A DNA stretch of 64,000 bases. Source: Algoriphagus machipongonensis. Its GTDB lineage: Bacteria; Bacteroidota; Bacteroidia; Cytophagales; Cyclobacteriaceae. This document shows, one piece after another, positions 31,713 to 40,571 of the stretch. Each line of letters opens with the position of its first letter. Position 1 is the stretch's first letter. Location: positions 4,384,501 through 4,448,500 of the forward strand of contig NZ_CM001023.1 in assembly GCF_000166275.1 (NCBI RefSeq). The letters run 5' to 3'. The notes under the pieces were generated by a model, which saw only the letters and a list, made by a program, of their open reading frames with translations, had not been told where the DNA came from and made no database searches. The translations under genes and the position numbers were made by a program.

Positions 31713-34700
31713 TTAATCCAGGGTAATTTCAAGAGCTAAACCTCTTAATTCATGAACCAATACATTGAATGATTCTGGAATATTAGGTTTAGGAAGGTTT
31801 TCACCTTTCACTATCGCTTCGTAAGCTTTAGCTCTACCGATTACGTCATCAGACTTCACTGTCAGGATTTCCTGAAGTACGTGTGATGCACCGAATGCTT
31901 CAAGTGCCCAAACTTCCATCTCTCCAAAACGCTGACCACCAAACTGAGCTTTACCACCCAATGGCTGTTGTGTAATTAAAGAGTATGGTCCGATAGAACG
32001 GGCGTGCATCTTATCATCTACCAAGTGACCCAGCTTCAACATGTAAGCAATACCTACTGTTACCGGCTGATCAAACTTGGACCCTGAAAGACCATCGTAT
32101 AGATAAGTACGTCCATAAGCAGGAACTCCTGCAAGTTCCAATTCAGTAGCAACTTCTTCCATAGAAGCTCCATCGAAAATTGGAGTAGCGTACTTCTTAC
32201 CCAATACCTGACCTGCCCAAGCAAGTACGGTTTCGAATATCTGTCCGATGTTCATTCGAGAAGGTACCCCTAGTGGGTTCAATACGATGTCCATTGGAGT
32301 TCCGTCCTCTAGGAATGGCATATCCTCATCTCTTACGATACGAGCGACAATACCTTTGTTTCCGTGACGACCTGCCATCTTATCACCTACTTTAAGCTTA
32401 CGTTTCTTAGCAACATAAACTTTAGCAAGCTGAACAATACCTGCAGGTAGTTCATCTCCAACTTCTAATGTAAATCTATCTCTCTTGAATAATCCTGAAA
32501 TCTCGTTTCTGGAATTTGTATAATTCTTAACCAATTTCACGATCAAATCGTTGATGTGGGCATCATCTGTCCAATCATCCAAAATGATATCGGAAATCAA
32601 GTTTGCTTCCTCAGGAACATTATAGTTACTCTCGTCTCTATAAGGGTTCTTAGCAGGGAACAAGTTGTTCTCAATGTTATTGGCATTGAATTTCACTCCT
32701 TTGCTGATGATCTCATCACCAAATTTGTGCTTCACTCCTAGAGATGTTTTACCATCCAATATCGTTACCAATTTGTTGATCATTCTCGCTCTGATGCCTA
32801 GAAGATCTTTGGAGTATTTTGCTTTCAGTTTTTCAACCTCTGCTTTCGCTTTCGCTCTTACATCCTTATCCTTCTTAGGTCTAGAGAATAATTTTGTCTC
32901 GATAACAACACCATTCAATGATGGAGAAGCTTTCAAGGAAGCATCTTTTACATCACCTGCTTTATCACCGAAGATGGCACGTAGAAGTTTCTCTTCTGGA
33001 GTTGGATCAGTCTCACCCTTAGGTGTGATTTTACCAATAATGATATCTCCTTCTTTTACTTCTGCACCTACTCTGATTACACCATTTTCATCCAAATGCT
33101 TCACAGCTTCTTCGGATACGTTAGGGATCTCAGAAGTTAATTCCTCTTCTCCTCTTTTGGTATCTCTAACTTCAAGTTGGAATTCCTCAACGTGGATGGA
33201 AGTGAAGACGTCTTCACGAACAACCCTTTCAGAAATTACGATGGCATCCTCAAAGTTATACCCTTGCCATGGCATGTAAGCCACTTTCAAGTTTTTACCT
33301 AGAGCAAGCTCACCTTCATTGGTAGAGTAACCTTCTACTAACACTTGGCCTTTAACCACTTTTTGTCCTTGTAATACTAAAGGAGTCAAGTTGATCGTCG
33401 TGTCCTGGTTAGTTCTTCTGAATTTAATCAGATCATATGATTTATATTCATCCGTAAAGTTGACCAATAACTCATCATCGGTTAGGTCATACTTAATGGT
33501 GATTTTCTTAGCGTCTACATAATCAACTACACCATTTGCCTCGGCAATGATCAGTGATCTAGAGTCTACAGCTGCCTTTGCTTCAAGTCCAGTACCTACG
33601 ATTGGAGACTCTGCTTTCAACAATGGAACTGCTTGACGCTGCATGTTGGATCCCATCAAAGCACGGTTGGCATCATCATGCTCCAAGAATGGAATCAATG
33701 AAGCTGCAACAGAAACAATTTGATTAGGCGCCACATCCATGAAGTTAATTTCAGATGGCTCTAATACAGGGAAGTCACCTTCGAAACGAGCTTTTACTTT
33801 CTCATTTACGAAATTACCTTTTGGATCCAATGGAGCATTTGCCTGGGCAATGTTATTGTCATCCTCTTCCTCAGCGGTCAAGAATACAATGTCACCTTTA
33901 TCCATGGCAACTTTTCCATCCTTCACTTTTCTATACGGAGTCTCAAGGAATCCCATAGAGTTCACTTTAGCGTGAACACAAAGAGAAGAAATCAAACCAA
34001 TGTTTGGTCCTTCAGGAGTTTCAATAGTACAAAGTCTACCATAGTGTGTATAGTGAACATCTCGTACCTCGAAACCTGCTCTTTCTCTGGATAAACCACC
34101 TGGACCTAAAGCCGAAAGTCTTCTCTTGTGAGTCAACTCCGCCAATGGGTTCGTTTGATCCATGAACTGAGAAAGCTGGTTGGTACCAAAGAATGAGTTG
34201 ATCACTGAAGATAGCGTACGCGCGTTGATCAAATCAACCGGTTTGAAATCCTCATTATCACGAACATTCATTCTCTCACGGATTGTTCTTGCCATTCTAG
34301 CAAGACCTACTCCGAACTGGCTATAAAGCTGCTCTCCTACTGTTCTTACTCTCCTGTTACTTAAGTGGTCAATATCATCGACAACAGCCTTAGAGTTGAT
34401 CAACCCAATCAGATATTTCACGATGGAGATAATATCCTGCTTGGTCAATACAATTTTTTCGGCTTCGATTTCCAAGCCTAGCTTTTTGTTGATTCTATAA
34501 CGACCTACTTCACCAAGATCGTAACGCTTGTCAGAGAAGAATAAACTGTGGATCACCTCTCTAGCCGTAGCCTCATCAGGTGCCTCAGTATTTCTCAACT
34601 GACGATAGATAACTTCTACTGCCTCTTTTTCAGAGTTAGAGTTATCTTTTTGTAATGTATTATAGACGATTGAGAAATCGGCAATATTCACATCTTCTCT

Positions 34701-35588
34701 ATGGAGAATGATGCTCTTAGAGCCAGAGTCCAAAATCATTTCAATATCTTCTTCTGTAAGTACGGAATCGCGTTCTAGCAATACCTCATTTCTGTCGATG
34801 GATACTACTTCACCAGTATCTTCATCTACGAAATCTTCTACCCATGTTCTTAGAACTCTTGCTGCCAATTTTCTTCCAGCTACTTTCTTCAAAGCAGTCT
34901 TAGTAGCAGAAACTTCTTCAGATAATCCGAATAAGTCCAAGATATCTTTATCAGAACCATACCCAATAGCACGAAGCAATGTCGTTACCGGGAATTTTTT
35001 CTTACGGTCGATATAAGCATACATGACATTGTTAATGTCAGTTGCAAATTCGATCCATGAACCTTTGAAAGGAATAATTCTAGCAGAATAAAGCTTAGTT
35101 CCGTTGGTATGCTTGCTTTGCGCAAAGAATACTCCAGGAGACCTGTGAAGTTGAGAAACGATCACTCTTTCTGCGCCATTGATTACAAAGGAACCCTTCT
35201 CCGTCATGTACGGAAGGTTGCCCAAGAATACTTCTTGTTCAATGGTTTCGAAATCTTCATTATCCTCATCATGGCAAAGGAGTCTTAGTTTTGCCTTTAA
35301 AGGGACAGAATATGTCAAACCTCTGTCAATACATTCCCCTACACTATACTTAGGAGGATCTACTGCATAATCAATAAACTCCAAAGTAAAATTCTCTCTG
35401 GAATCACTGATTGGGAAGTTTTCGGCAAATACTTTAAATAACCCATCTGCCCGGCGTTTTTCTGCAGGAGTATCCAACTGAAAAAAGTCTTTGAAAGACT
35501 GGAGTTGAATATCTAGAAAATCCGGATAGTCTTTGACCACCTTAATGGAGGAGAAACTTTTCCTTTCGGTTTGATTCTTGATAGCCAA
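31713..35588 (-). CDS. rpoB: RNA polymerase beta subunit
   Basis: 1291 aa. Contains the rifampicin pocket ([32 protein letters not shown] region, wild-type-like), the conserved [25 protein letters not shown] segment, [15 protein letters not shown], and the C-terminal [18 protein letters not shown]. Catalyses RNA synthesis together with RpoC. A 156-bp gap with a terminator/attenuator separates it from rplL, and 50 bp separate it from rpoC. Confidence 0.98.
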   Translation of the reverse strand: MAIKNQTERKSFSSIKVVKDYPDFLDIQLQSFKDFFQLDTPAEKRRADGLFKVFAENFPISDSRENFTLEFIDYAVDPPKYSVGECIDRGLTYSVPLKAKLRLLCHDEDNEDFETIEQEVFLGNLPYMTEKGSFVINGAERVIVSQLHRSPGVFFAQSKHTNGTKLYSARIIPFKGSWIEFATDINNVMYAYIDRKKKFPVTTLLRAIGYGSDKDILDLFGLSEEVSATKTALKKVAGRKLAARVLRTWVEDFVDEDTGEVVSIDRNEVLLERDSVLTEEDIEMILDSGSKSIILHREDVNIADFSIVYNTLQKDNSNSEKEAVEVIYRQLRNTEAPDEATAREVIHSLFFSDKRYDLGEVGRYRINKKLGLEIEAEKIVLTKQDIISIVKYLIGLINSKAVVDDIDHLSNRRVRTVGEQLYSQFGVGLARMARTIRERMNVRDNEDFKPVDLINARTLSSVINSFFGTNQLSQFMDQTNPLAELTHKRRLSALGPGGLSRERAGFEVRDVHYTHYGRLCTIETPEGPNIGLISSLCVHAKVNSMGFLETPYRKVKDGKVAMDKGDIVFLTAEEEDDNNIAQANAPLDPKGNFVNEKVKARFEGDFPVLEPSEINFMDVAPNQIVSVAASLIPFLEHDDANRALMGSNMQRQAVPLLKAESPIVGTGLEAKAAVDSRSLIIAEANGVVDYVDAKKITIKYDLTDDELLVNFTDEYKSYDLIKFRRTNQDTTINLTPLVLQGQKVVKGQVLVEGYSTNEGELALGKNLKVAYMPWQGYNFEDAIVISERVVREDVFTSIHVEEFQLEVRDTKRGEEELTSEIPNVSEEAVKHLDENGVIRVGAEVKEGDIIIGKITPKGETDPTPEEKLLRAIFGDKAGDVKDASLKASPSLNGVVIETKLFSRPKKDKDVRAKAKAEVEKLKAKYSKDLLGIRARMINKLVTILDGKTSLGVKHKFGDEIISKGVKFNANNIENNLFPAKNPYRDESNYNVPEEANLISDIILDDWTDDAHINDLIVKLVKNYTNSRNEISGLFKRDRFTLEVGDELPAGIVQLAKVYVAKKRKLKVGDKMAGRHGNKGIVARIVRDEDMPFLEDGTPMDIVLNPLGVPSRMNIGQIFETVLAWAGQVLGKKYATPIFDGASMEEVATELELAGVPAYGRTYLYDGLSGSKFDQPVTVGIAYMLKLGHLVDDKMHARSIGPYSLITQQPLGGKAQFGGQRFGEMEVWALEAFGASHVLQEILTVKSDDVIGRAKAYEAIVKGENLPKPNIPESFNVLVHELRGLALEITLD

Positions 35589-35678
35589 GGTAGTATATGT
35601 TTATAGTGAAATTAAATAACGAAATACGACAATTTTCGCTTAAAATAATGCAATTTTATACCTGTGCATAAACAGGAA

Positions 35679-35705
35679 AAGACCTGACTATTTTAGTCAG
35701 GTCTT
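35679..35705 (-). terminator. Terminator or attenuator between rplL and rpoB
   Basis: A 12-bp perfect inverted repeat (AAGACCTGACTA/TAGTCAGGTCTT, loop of three) followed on the minus strand by a TTTT. A smaller stem CCTGT/ACAGG lies just beyond (35661-35676). Partial termination at this site is well known for E. coli rplL-rpoB; the short T-run here suggests that some polymerase reads through. Confidence 0.72.
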
Positions 35706-35744
35706 ATGGGCTAAACCATAACCTAATGGTGCTGGCTTAGCAAA

Positions 35745-36128
35745 TTACTTGATCTCTACTTCAGCACCAGCTTCTTCCAAAGACTTCTTCAAGCCTTCAG
35801 CTTCGTCTTTTGCGATGCCTTCTTTCAAGGCCTTAGGAGCAGAATCAACCAATTCTTTAGCATCTTTCAAGCCAAGACCTGTCAATTCTTTTACCAATTT
35901 AACAACTGCTAACTTAGATGCACCAGCAGCTTTCAAGATAACGTCGAATGAAGTTTTCTCTTCTTCTGCAGCGCCACCGTCAGCACCACCAGCAGCAGGA
36001 CCTGCAACCGCTACTGCAGCAGCAGCTGGCTCAATTCCGTACTGATCCTTAAGGATATCTGTCAATTCTTTAACTTCTTTTACAGTCAAGTTAACCAACT
36101 GGTCTGCAAGTTGTGTAAGATCTGCCAT
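35745..36128 (-). CDS. rplL: Ribosomal protein L7/L12
   Basis: 127 aa. Stalk protein that recruits translation GTPases. The N-terminal dimerisation domain (1-32) is followed by an Ala/Gly-rich hinge (about 33-55), then the globular domain with [20 protein letters not shown] and [21 protein letters not shown]. Forty-six bases after rplJ. Confidence 0.98.
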   Translation of the reverse strand: MADLTQLADQLVNLTVKEVKELTDILKDQYGIEPAAAAVAVAGPAAGGADGGAAEEEKTSFDVILKAAGASKLAVVKLVKELTGLGLKDAKELVDSAPKALKEGIAKDEAEGLKKSLEEAGAEVEIK

Positions 36129-36174
36129 CGTATTATTAATTTAAATTTTTTCGTGTTTTTTTTAGAATATAGTA

Positions 36175-36717
36175 TTATTGTTCATCTCTGCTTTCAAGAG
36201 CCTTAAGCACACCTGAGATGTTGCTTTGGCCACTCTGCAATGCAGAAATAAGGTTCATCGCTGGAGATTGTAGCAAACCGATAAGGTCTCCCAAAAGCTC
36301 TGGCTTTGATTTGAGTTTAGACAACATCTCCAAGTTCTCCTCGCCAACGAAAATATCCGCCTCGATGGAAGCCCCTTTGAATCCAGGTCTTGTCTCTTTT
36401 TTACCTAATTTTTTTCTGAAATCCAGCAAAACTTTCGCTGGTAGATTACTAGTCTCTTTGGAGAAAATAATTCCAGAGAATCCTTTTAATGCTTCATCAG
36501 AAAGCGTACTGAAGTCTCCGTCAAGATTCTCCAATGCTTTTTTGATCAAGGTGTTTTTATACACTCTGTATTCTACACCTTTTTCAAAACAAGTTCTTCT
36601 GAATGCATTTACTTCTGCAACAGAGAATCCTGCCGCATTTGTAATATAGAAGAAAGGGTTTTCTCTAAACTTCTCGGTAAGACCGTCGATTATTACTTTC
36701 TTTTCGTCTCTAGTCAT
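36175..36717 (-). CDS. rplJ: Ribosomal protein L10
   Basis: 180 aa. Base of the L7/L12 stalk. EKKVIIDGLTEKFRENPFFYIT, FRRTCFEKGVEYRVYKNTLIKKAL, and the C-terminal helix for L7/L12 (about 150-180). Two bases after rplA. Confidence 0.97.
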   Translation of the reverse strand: MTRDEKKVIIDGLTEKFRENPFFYITNAAGFSVAEVNAFRRTCFEKGVEYRVYKNTLIKKALENLDGDFSTLSDEALKGFSGIIFSKETSNLPAKVLLDFRKKLGKKETRPGFKGASIEADIFVGEENLEMLSKLKSKPELLGDLIGLLQSPAMNLISALQSGQSNISGVLKALESRDEQ

Positions 36718-36719
36718 AA

Positions 36720-37418
36720 TTATATACCTTGAATGCTACCCTTGTCCACTGCGATACCAGGAGACATTGTGCTTGATAAATGTATACTCTTAAAGTATGT
36801 TCCTTTAGAAGAGCTAGGCTTCAATTTAGAGATGGTTTGGATAAGCTCCTTAGCATTTTCCTCGATTTGCTCTGCGGAAAATGATGCTTTACCAACTGCT
36901 GCATGAATAATTCCAAACTTATCAACCTTGAAATCAATCTTACCTGCTTTAACCTCTTTTACAGCCTTCGCTACATCTAGTGTAACTGTTCCTGATTTAG
37001 GGTTTGGCATAAGACCTCTTGGTCCTAATACTCTACCTAGTCTACCTACCTTCGCCATTACGTTAGGCATAGTGATGATGACATCTATGTCAGTCCATCC
37101 GCCTTCGATTTTAGCGATGTAGTCATCCAAGCCCACATAGTCTGCACCCGCTTCTGTAGCTTCCTCTACTTTATCCGGAGAACAAAGAACCAATACTTTG
37201 ATATCTTTACCCGTTCCGTGAGGAAGTGCCACAACGCCTCTTACCATTTGATCTGCTTTTCGTGGATCAACACCCAAACGGATGTCTAAATCTACTGAAG
37301 AGTCAAACTTAGTTGTTGTGATTTCCTTTACGATAGAAGAAGCTGCCTCAAGGGAGTACACTTGGCTTGCGTCGTACTTAGAAAGAGCTTCTTTTTGCTT
37401 TTTTGTTAACTTAGCCAT
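36720..37418 (-). CDS. rplA: Ribosomal protein L1
   Basis: 232 aa. L1 stalk of the 50S subunit, involved in release of E-site tRNA. Motifs: [63 protein letters not shown] (signature, about 115-145), [19 protein letters not shown]. Ten bases after rplK. Confidence 0.98.
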   Translation of the reverse strand: MAKLTKKQKEALSKYDASQVYSLEAASSIVKEITTTKFDSSVDLDIRLGVDPRKADQMVRGVVALPHGTGKDIKVLVLCSPDKVEEATEAGADYVGLDDYIAKIEGGWTDIDVIITMPNVMAKVGRLGRVLGPRGLMPNPKSGTVTLDVAKAVKEVKAGKIDFKVDKFGIIHAAVGKASFSAEQIEENAKELIQTISKLKPSSSKGTYFKSIHLSSTMSPGIAVDKGSIQGI

Positions 37419-37428
37419 TGTTTTTTAT

Positions 37429-37872
37429 TTATTCTTCCCAAGGGGCTTTTCCAGATACTGTGATACCCATGCTTCTAGCTGTACCAGCTACCATTTTCAT
37501 AGCTGATTCTACTTTGAAAGCATTTAGGTCAGGCATTTTAACCTCTGCTATCTCTCTTACCTGATCCCAGGATACAGATCCAACCTTCTTACGGTTAGGT
37601 TCTGCAGAACCGCTTTTTACTTTAGCTGCTTCCAATAGCATGTTAGATGCTGGAGGAGTTTTTACAACAAAGTCAAAAGACTTGTCAGAGTAGATTGTAA
37701 CCACTACAGGTAGCACTTGACCCATTCTGTCTTGGGTACGTGCGTTGTATTGCTTACAGAACTCCATTATGTTCAGACCCTTGGAACCAAGAGCTGGACC
37801 TACTGGAGGCGACGGGTTAGCCTGGCCACCTTTCACTTGTAGTTTTAAATAACCAGTGATTTCCTTAGCCAT
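37429..37872 (-). CDS. rplK: Ribosomal protein L11
   Basis: 147 aa. GTPase-associated centre. [39 protein letters not shown], and the C-terminal RNA-binding domain ending in [14 protein letters not shown]. Three bases after nusG. Confidence 0.98.
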   Translation of the reverse strand: MAKEITGYLKLQVKGGQANPSPPVGPALGSKGLNIMEFCKQYNARTQDRMGQVLPVVVTIYSDKSFDFVVKTPPASNMLLEAAKVKSGSAEPNRKKVGSVSWDQVREIAEVKMPDLNAFKVESAMKMVAGTARSMGITVSGKAPWEE

Positions 37873-37875
37873 TGC

Positions 37876-38433
37876 TTAGTCTTGTTTTTCTACTTGTATA
37901 AAGTTTAACTCTACGGGAGTATTTCGTCCAAAGATCTTGACCATAACGTTCAATTTCTTCTTGTCATCAAATACTTCCTCTATTGTCCCGGTAAATCCAC
38001 TGAATGGGCCGTCCATTACTTTTACGGCTTCTCCTACTATAAATGGGGTATCCAGTTTCTCTGCAAACTCATCAATCTCTTCAACCTTACCTAAAATACG
38101 GTTGACTTCTGACTGGCGTAATGGTTCAGGGGTTTTGGAAGCTCCCCCCTGGCTTGATCCTAAGAAACCGATAACACCCGGGATACTTGTAATTACATGA
38201 TTGGCTTCACCATTCGAAAGATCCGCATTAACTAATACGTACCCAGGAAAGAAGTTTCTTTCACGAACACGCTTTTTGCCGTTACGCATCTCATATACCT
38301 TCTCGGAAGGTATTAGTACTTCAGGAATAAACTCATCAATTTCCTGCCTTGAAATTTCATTGTCCAAGTAGGTTTTTGTCTTTTTTTCCTGCCCAGCTAC
38401 TACCCTGAGTACGTACCACTTATGTTCAGCCAT
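37876..38433 (-). CDS. nusG: Transcription termination/antitermination factor NusG
   Basis: 185 aa. NGN domain (about 4-115: [43 protein letters not shown]) and C-terminal KOW domain (about 130-182: [21 protein letters not shown]). Couples RNA polymerase with ribosome or Rho. Eighteen bases after secE. Confidence 0.98.
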   Translation of the reverse strand: MAEHKWYVLRVVAGQEKKTKTYLDNEISRQEIDEFIPEVLIPSEKVYEMRNGKKRVRERNFFPGYVLVNADLSNGEANHVITSIPGVIGFLGSSQGGASKTPEPLRQSEVNRILGKVEEIDEFAEKLDTPFIVGEAVKVMDGPFSGFTGTIEEVFDDKKKLNVMVKIFGRNTPVELNFIQVEKQD

Positions 38434-38451
38434 TCTGTAATGTCAATTCAA

Positions 38452-38640
38452 TTAAAATAAATCATAAAACCATGTCATGATGTTTTCGAAACCAAGATCC
38501 ACTACCCCGATAAACAAGGCAAAGATCAAAGAAGCGACCAGCACCAACACTGCGCTATTTTGAAGAAATGAATACTTAGGCCATGTGACCTTGTTTTTCA
38601 TTTCATCATAGGACTCCAGAACAAAGTTTTTTAGATTCAT
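38452..38640 (-). CDS. secE: Preprotein translocase subunit SecE
   Basis: 62 aa. Short SecE with one amphipathic helix (ESYDEMKNKVTWPKYSFLQN) and one transmembrane segment (about 31-52). Clamps SecY in the translocon. Follows tRNA-Trp by 14 bp in the conserved trpT-secE-nusG order. Confidence 0.93.
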   Translation of the reverse strand: MNLKNFVLESYDEMKNKVTWPKYSFLQNSAVLVLVASLIFALFIGVVDLGFENIMTWFYDLF

Positions 38641-38654
38641 AATGTAATACTTAC

Positions 38655-38728
38655 TGGCACGGGCAGAGAGATTCGAACTCCCATCAACGGTTTTGGAGAC
38701 CGCTATTCTGCCGTTGAACTATGCCCGT
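38655..38728 (-). tRNA. tRNA-Trp (CCA)
   Basis: Cloverleaf on the minus strand: acceptor ACGGGCA/TGCCCGT, anticodon loop CTCCAAA with anticodon CCA, T-loop TTCGAAT, discriminator G, and an encoded 3' CCA. The only one of the four tRNAs here that encodes CCA. Confidence 0.95.
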
Positions 38729-38756
38729 GTGAATGAACGTTCCGCTAATGGGAACG

Positions 38757-38788
38757 CAAAATTAGGTATTGTTCGTTTAAGAAACAAA
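38757..38788 (-). promoter_or_regulatory. Probable promoter for tRNA-Trp-secE-nusG
   Basis: On the minus strand TTTG (38788-38785), 20 bases, then TAATTTTG (38764-38757). One base longer than the optimal spacing. It lies directly behind the tuf terminator; the -33 box touches the end of the terminator stem. Confidence 0.65.
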
Positions 38789-38817
38789 TGCGATCCCAAA
38801 AATATTCAGGATCGCAT
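38788..38817 (-). terminator. Putative terminator after tuf
   Basis: Inverted repeat ATGCGATCC/GGATCGCAT (9 bp, 12-base loop) 23 bp past the tuf stop, followed on the minus strand by TTGTTTCTT. The T-run is broken, so termination may be partial. Confidence 0.6.
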
Positions 38818-38840
38818 CGTTTAATCTTATCAGAAATAGA

Positions 38841-40028
38841 TTAGTCTAGGATTTCTGTTACCTGACCAGCACCTACTGTTCTACCACCCTCACGGATCGC
38901 AAAACGAAGTCCTTTCTCAAGTGCAACTGCATTAAGCAAGTTAACCTCGATAGTCACGTTATCACCTGGCATAACCATTTCAACGTTTTCTGGAAGTTTG
39001 ATCTCACCAGTTACGTCTGTTGTTCTTAAGTAGAACTGAGGTCTGTACTTGTTGAAGAATGGAGTGTGACGTCCACCTTCTTCTTTAGAAAGTACATAAA
39101 CTTCAGCTTTGAAGTGTGCGTGAGGAGTTACAGAACCTGGCTTACAGATAATCATACCTCTCTTGATTTGAGCTTTTTCAATACCTCTCAACAAAAGACC
39201 TACGTTATCACCTGCTTCACCTCTGTCTAGGATCTTACGGAACATCTCAACACCAGTAACTGTAGACTTAAGTCCTTCAGCACCCATACCGATGATGTCA
39301 ACTGGATCACCAGAGTTGATAACACCTCTTTCGATTCTACCAGTAGCAACAGTACCACGACCAGTGATCGAGAATACGTCCTCTACAGGCATCAAAAATT
39401 CTTTATCTACAGCACGCTCTGGAAGTGGAATGAAATCATCCACAGCATTCATTAATTCCATTACAGTGTCTACCCACTTTTCTTCACCGTTCAATGCACC
39501 AAGTGCAGAACCAGCGATTACTGGGATGTTGTCACCGTCGAATTCATAGAAAGAAAGTAGCTCTCTAACTTCCATCTCCACAAGCTCAAGAAGCTCAGGA
39601 TCGTCCACCATGTCTACTTTGTTCATGAATACTACAAGAGCTGGTACACCTACCTGACGTGCCAAAAGGATGTGCTCTCTAGTTTGAGGCATTGGTCCGT
39701 CTGTAGCTGCTACCACAAGGATAGCACCGTCCATCTGGGCAGCACCTGTTACCATGTTCTTAACGTAATCCGCGTGACCTGGACAATCTACGTGTGCATA
39801 GTGTCTTTTGTCAGTTTGGTATTCTACGTGAGAGGTGTTAATGGTAATACCTCTTTCTTTTTCTTCTGGAGCGTTGTCGATAGAAGAGAAATCTCTTAGT
39901 TCAGATAGACCTTTGTTTGCCAATACAGTAGTAATGGCGGCAGTCAAAGTAGTTTTGCCATGGTCTACGTGTCCAATCGTACCGATGTTAACGTGCGGCT
40001 TGGAACGGTCGAATGTTGCTTTTGCCAT
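38841..40028 (-). CDS. tuf: Elongation factor Tu
   Basis: 395 aa. GTPase that delivers aminoacyl-tRNA. G1 GHVDHGKT (19-26), the effector region with [13 protein letters not shown]3 [13 protein letters not shown]4 NKVDMV; domain II begins with [16 protein letters not shown] and domain III ends [11 protein letters not shown]. Preceded by three tRNA genes (59 bp to tRNA-Thr) and probably transcribed with them. Only one tuf copy is in this window. Confidence 0.98.
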   Translation of the reverse strand: MAKATFDRSKPHVNIGTIGHVDHGKTTLTAAITTVLANKGLSELRDFSSIDNAPEEKERGITINTSHVEYQTDKRHYAHVDCPGHADYVKNMVTGAAQMDGAILVVAATDGPMPQTREHILLARQVGVPALVVFMNKVDMVDDPELLELVEMEVRELLSFYEFDGDNIPVIAGSALGALNGEEKWVDTVMELMNAVDDFIPLPERAVDKEFLMPVEDVFSITGRGTVATGRIERGVINSGDPVDIIGMGAEGLKSTVTGVEMFRKILDRGEAGDNVGLLLRGIEKAQIKRGMIICKPGSVTPHAHFKAEVYVLSKEEGGRHTPFFNKYRPQFYLRTTDVTGEIKLPENVEMVMPGDNVTIEVNLLNAVALEKGLRFAIREGGRTVGAGQVTEILD

Positions 40029-40087
40029 GCGTGAAAATCCTCAGTTTAAGTTTAAAGATATGTTTAGATAATTATTTAAGCCGTATG

Positions 40088-40159
40088 AGCCAACGACGGG
40101 ATTTGAACCCGTGACCTCTTCCTTACCAAGGAAGCACTCTACCCCTGAGCTACGTCGGC
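40088..40159 (-). tRNA. tRNA-Thr (GGT)
   Basis: Cloverleaf on the minus strand: acceptor GCCGACG/CGTTGGC, D-loop AGCTCAGGGGTAGAG, anticodon stem CTTCC/GGAAG with loop TTGGTAA (anticodon GGT), T-loop TTCAAAT. Discriminator base U; CCA is not encoded. Confidence 0.95.
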
Positions 40160-40163
40160 TTGA

Positions 40164-40198
40164 GCTCGATACTTTTTCTTTTGGAAAAAGTATTGAGC
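40164..40198. repeat. 15-bp inverted repeat between tRNA-Gly and tRNA-Thr
   Basis: Arms 40164-40178 and 40184-40198 (GCTCGATACTTTTTC and its near-complement, one G-U pair, 5-base loop). The outer three bases belong to the tRNA-Gly 3' end. In the precursor RNA this would be a long hairpin, probably a processing signal. Confidence 0.7.
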
Positions 40199-40268
40199 GG
40201 GAGACGAGGCTCGAACCCGCGACCTGCAGCTTGGAAGGCTGCCGCTCTACCAACTGAGCTACTCCCGC
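40196..40268 (-). tRNA. tRNA-Gly (TCC)
   Basis: Cloverleaf on the minus strand: acceptor GCGGGAG/CTCCCGC, anticodon loop CTTCCAA with anticodon TCC, T-loop TTCGAGC, discriminator U as usual for tRNA-Gly. CCA is not encoded. Confidence 0.95.
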
Positions 40269-40336
40269 TTTTTTCCGGCTAAGCCGAATTAATTTAGCCC
40301 TGCAAAACTAAGAAAAAAATTTTGCATTCGGCAATG

Positions 40337-40419
40337 TGGGGGAAACAGGATTCGAACCTGTGAAGACATAAGTCAACGGATTTACAGTCCGTCCCAGTTG
40401 GCCGCTTTGGTATTCCCCC
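40337..40419 (-). tRNA. tRNA-Tyr (GTA)
   Basis: 83-nt class II tRNA on the minus strand: acceptor GGGGGAA/TTCCCCC, anticodon stem ACGGA/TCCGT with loop CTGTAAA (anticodon GTA), a long variable arm, T-loop TTCGAAT, discriminator A. CCA is not encoded. First gene of the tRNA-tuf transcript. Confidence 0.95.
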
Positions 40420-40476
40420 AACTATTCGTCACTTTTTCCTGGTCTTTTTCTTCGACCTATCTATCGTAACGGATGG

Positions 40477-40507
40477 CAAAATTATAGCCTTTTTTGAAAG
40501 TTTCAAA
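40477..40507 (-). promoter_or_regulatory. Promoter of the tRNA-Tyr-Gly-Thr-tuf operon
   Basis: On the minus strand TTTG (40507-40504), exactly 19 bases, then TAATTTTG (40484-40477). Full match to the Bacteroidota consensus, about 58 bp upstream of the tRNA-Tyr 5' end. Confidence 0.8.
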
Positions 40508-40528
40508 GCATGCATTTCAAATTTGAAA
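40493..40528. repeat. Two palindromes with the unit TTTGAAA/TTTCAAA around the tRNA-tuf promoter
   Basis: TTTGAAA-g-TTTCAAA at 40493-40507 covers the -33 box, and TTTCAAATTTGAAA at 40515-40528 lies directly upstream of it. A GCATGC lies between them. Arrangement resembles a pair of operator sites; no cognate regulator is known from this window. Confidence 0.55.
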
Positions 40529-40571
40529 AGAAAAATTTCACATTGACTGCAAACATCTCTAAATCAATCAA

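Noticed and set aside
32665..33279. 204-aa plus-strand ORF opposite rpoB
   Set aside because: Antisense shadow of a highly conserved rpoB segment; Ser-rich reading typical of reverse frames of this gene.
40303..40335. TAGTTTTG with upstream TTG between tRNA-Tyr and tRNA-Gly
   Set aside because: Spacing is 21 and the -33 box lacks TTTG; it would overlap the tRNA-Tyr 3' end. Not listed as a promoter.
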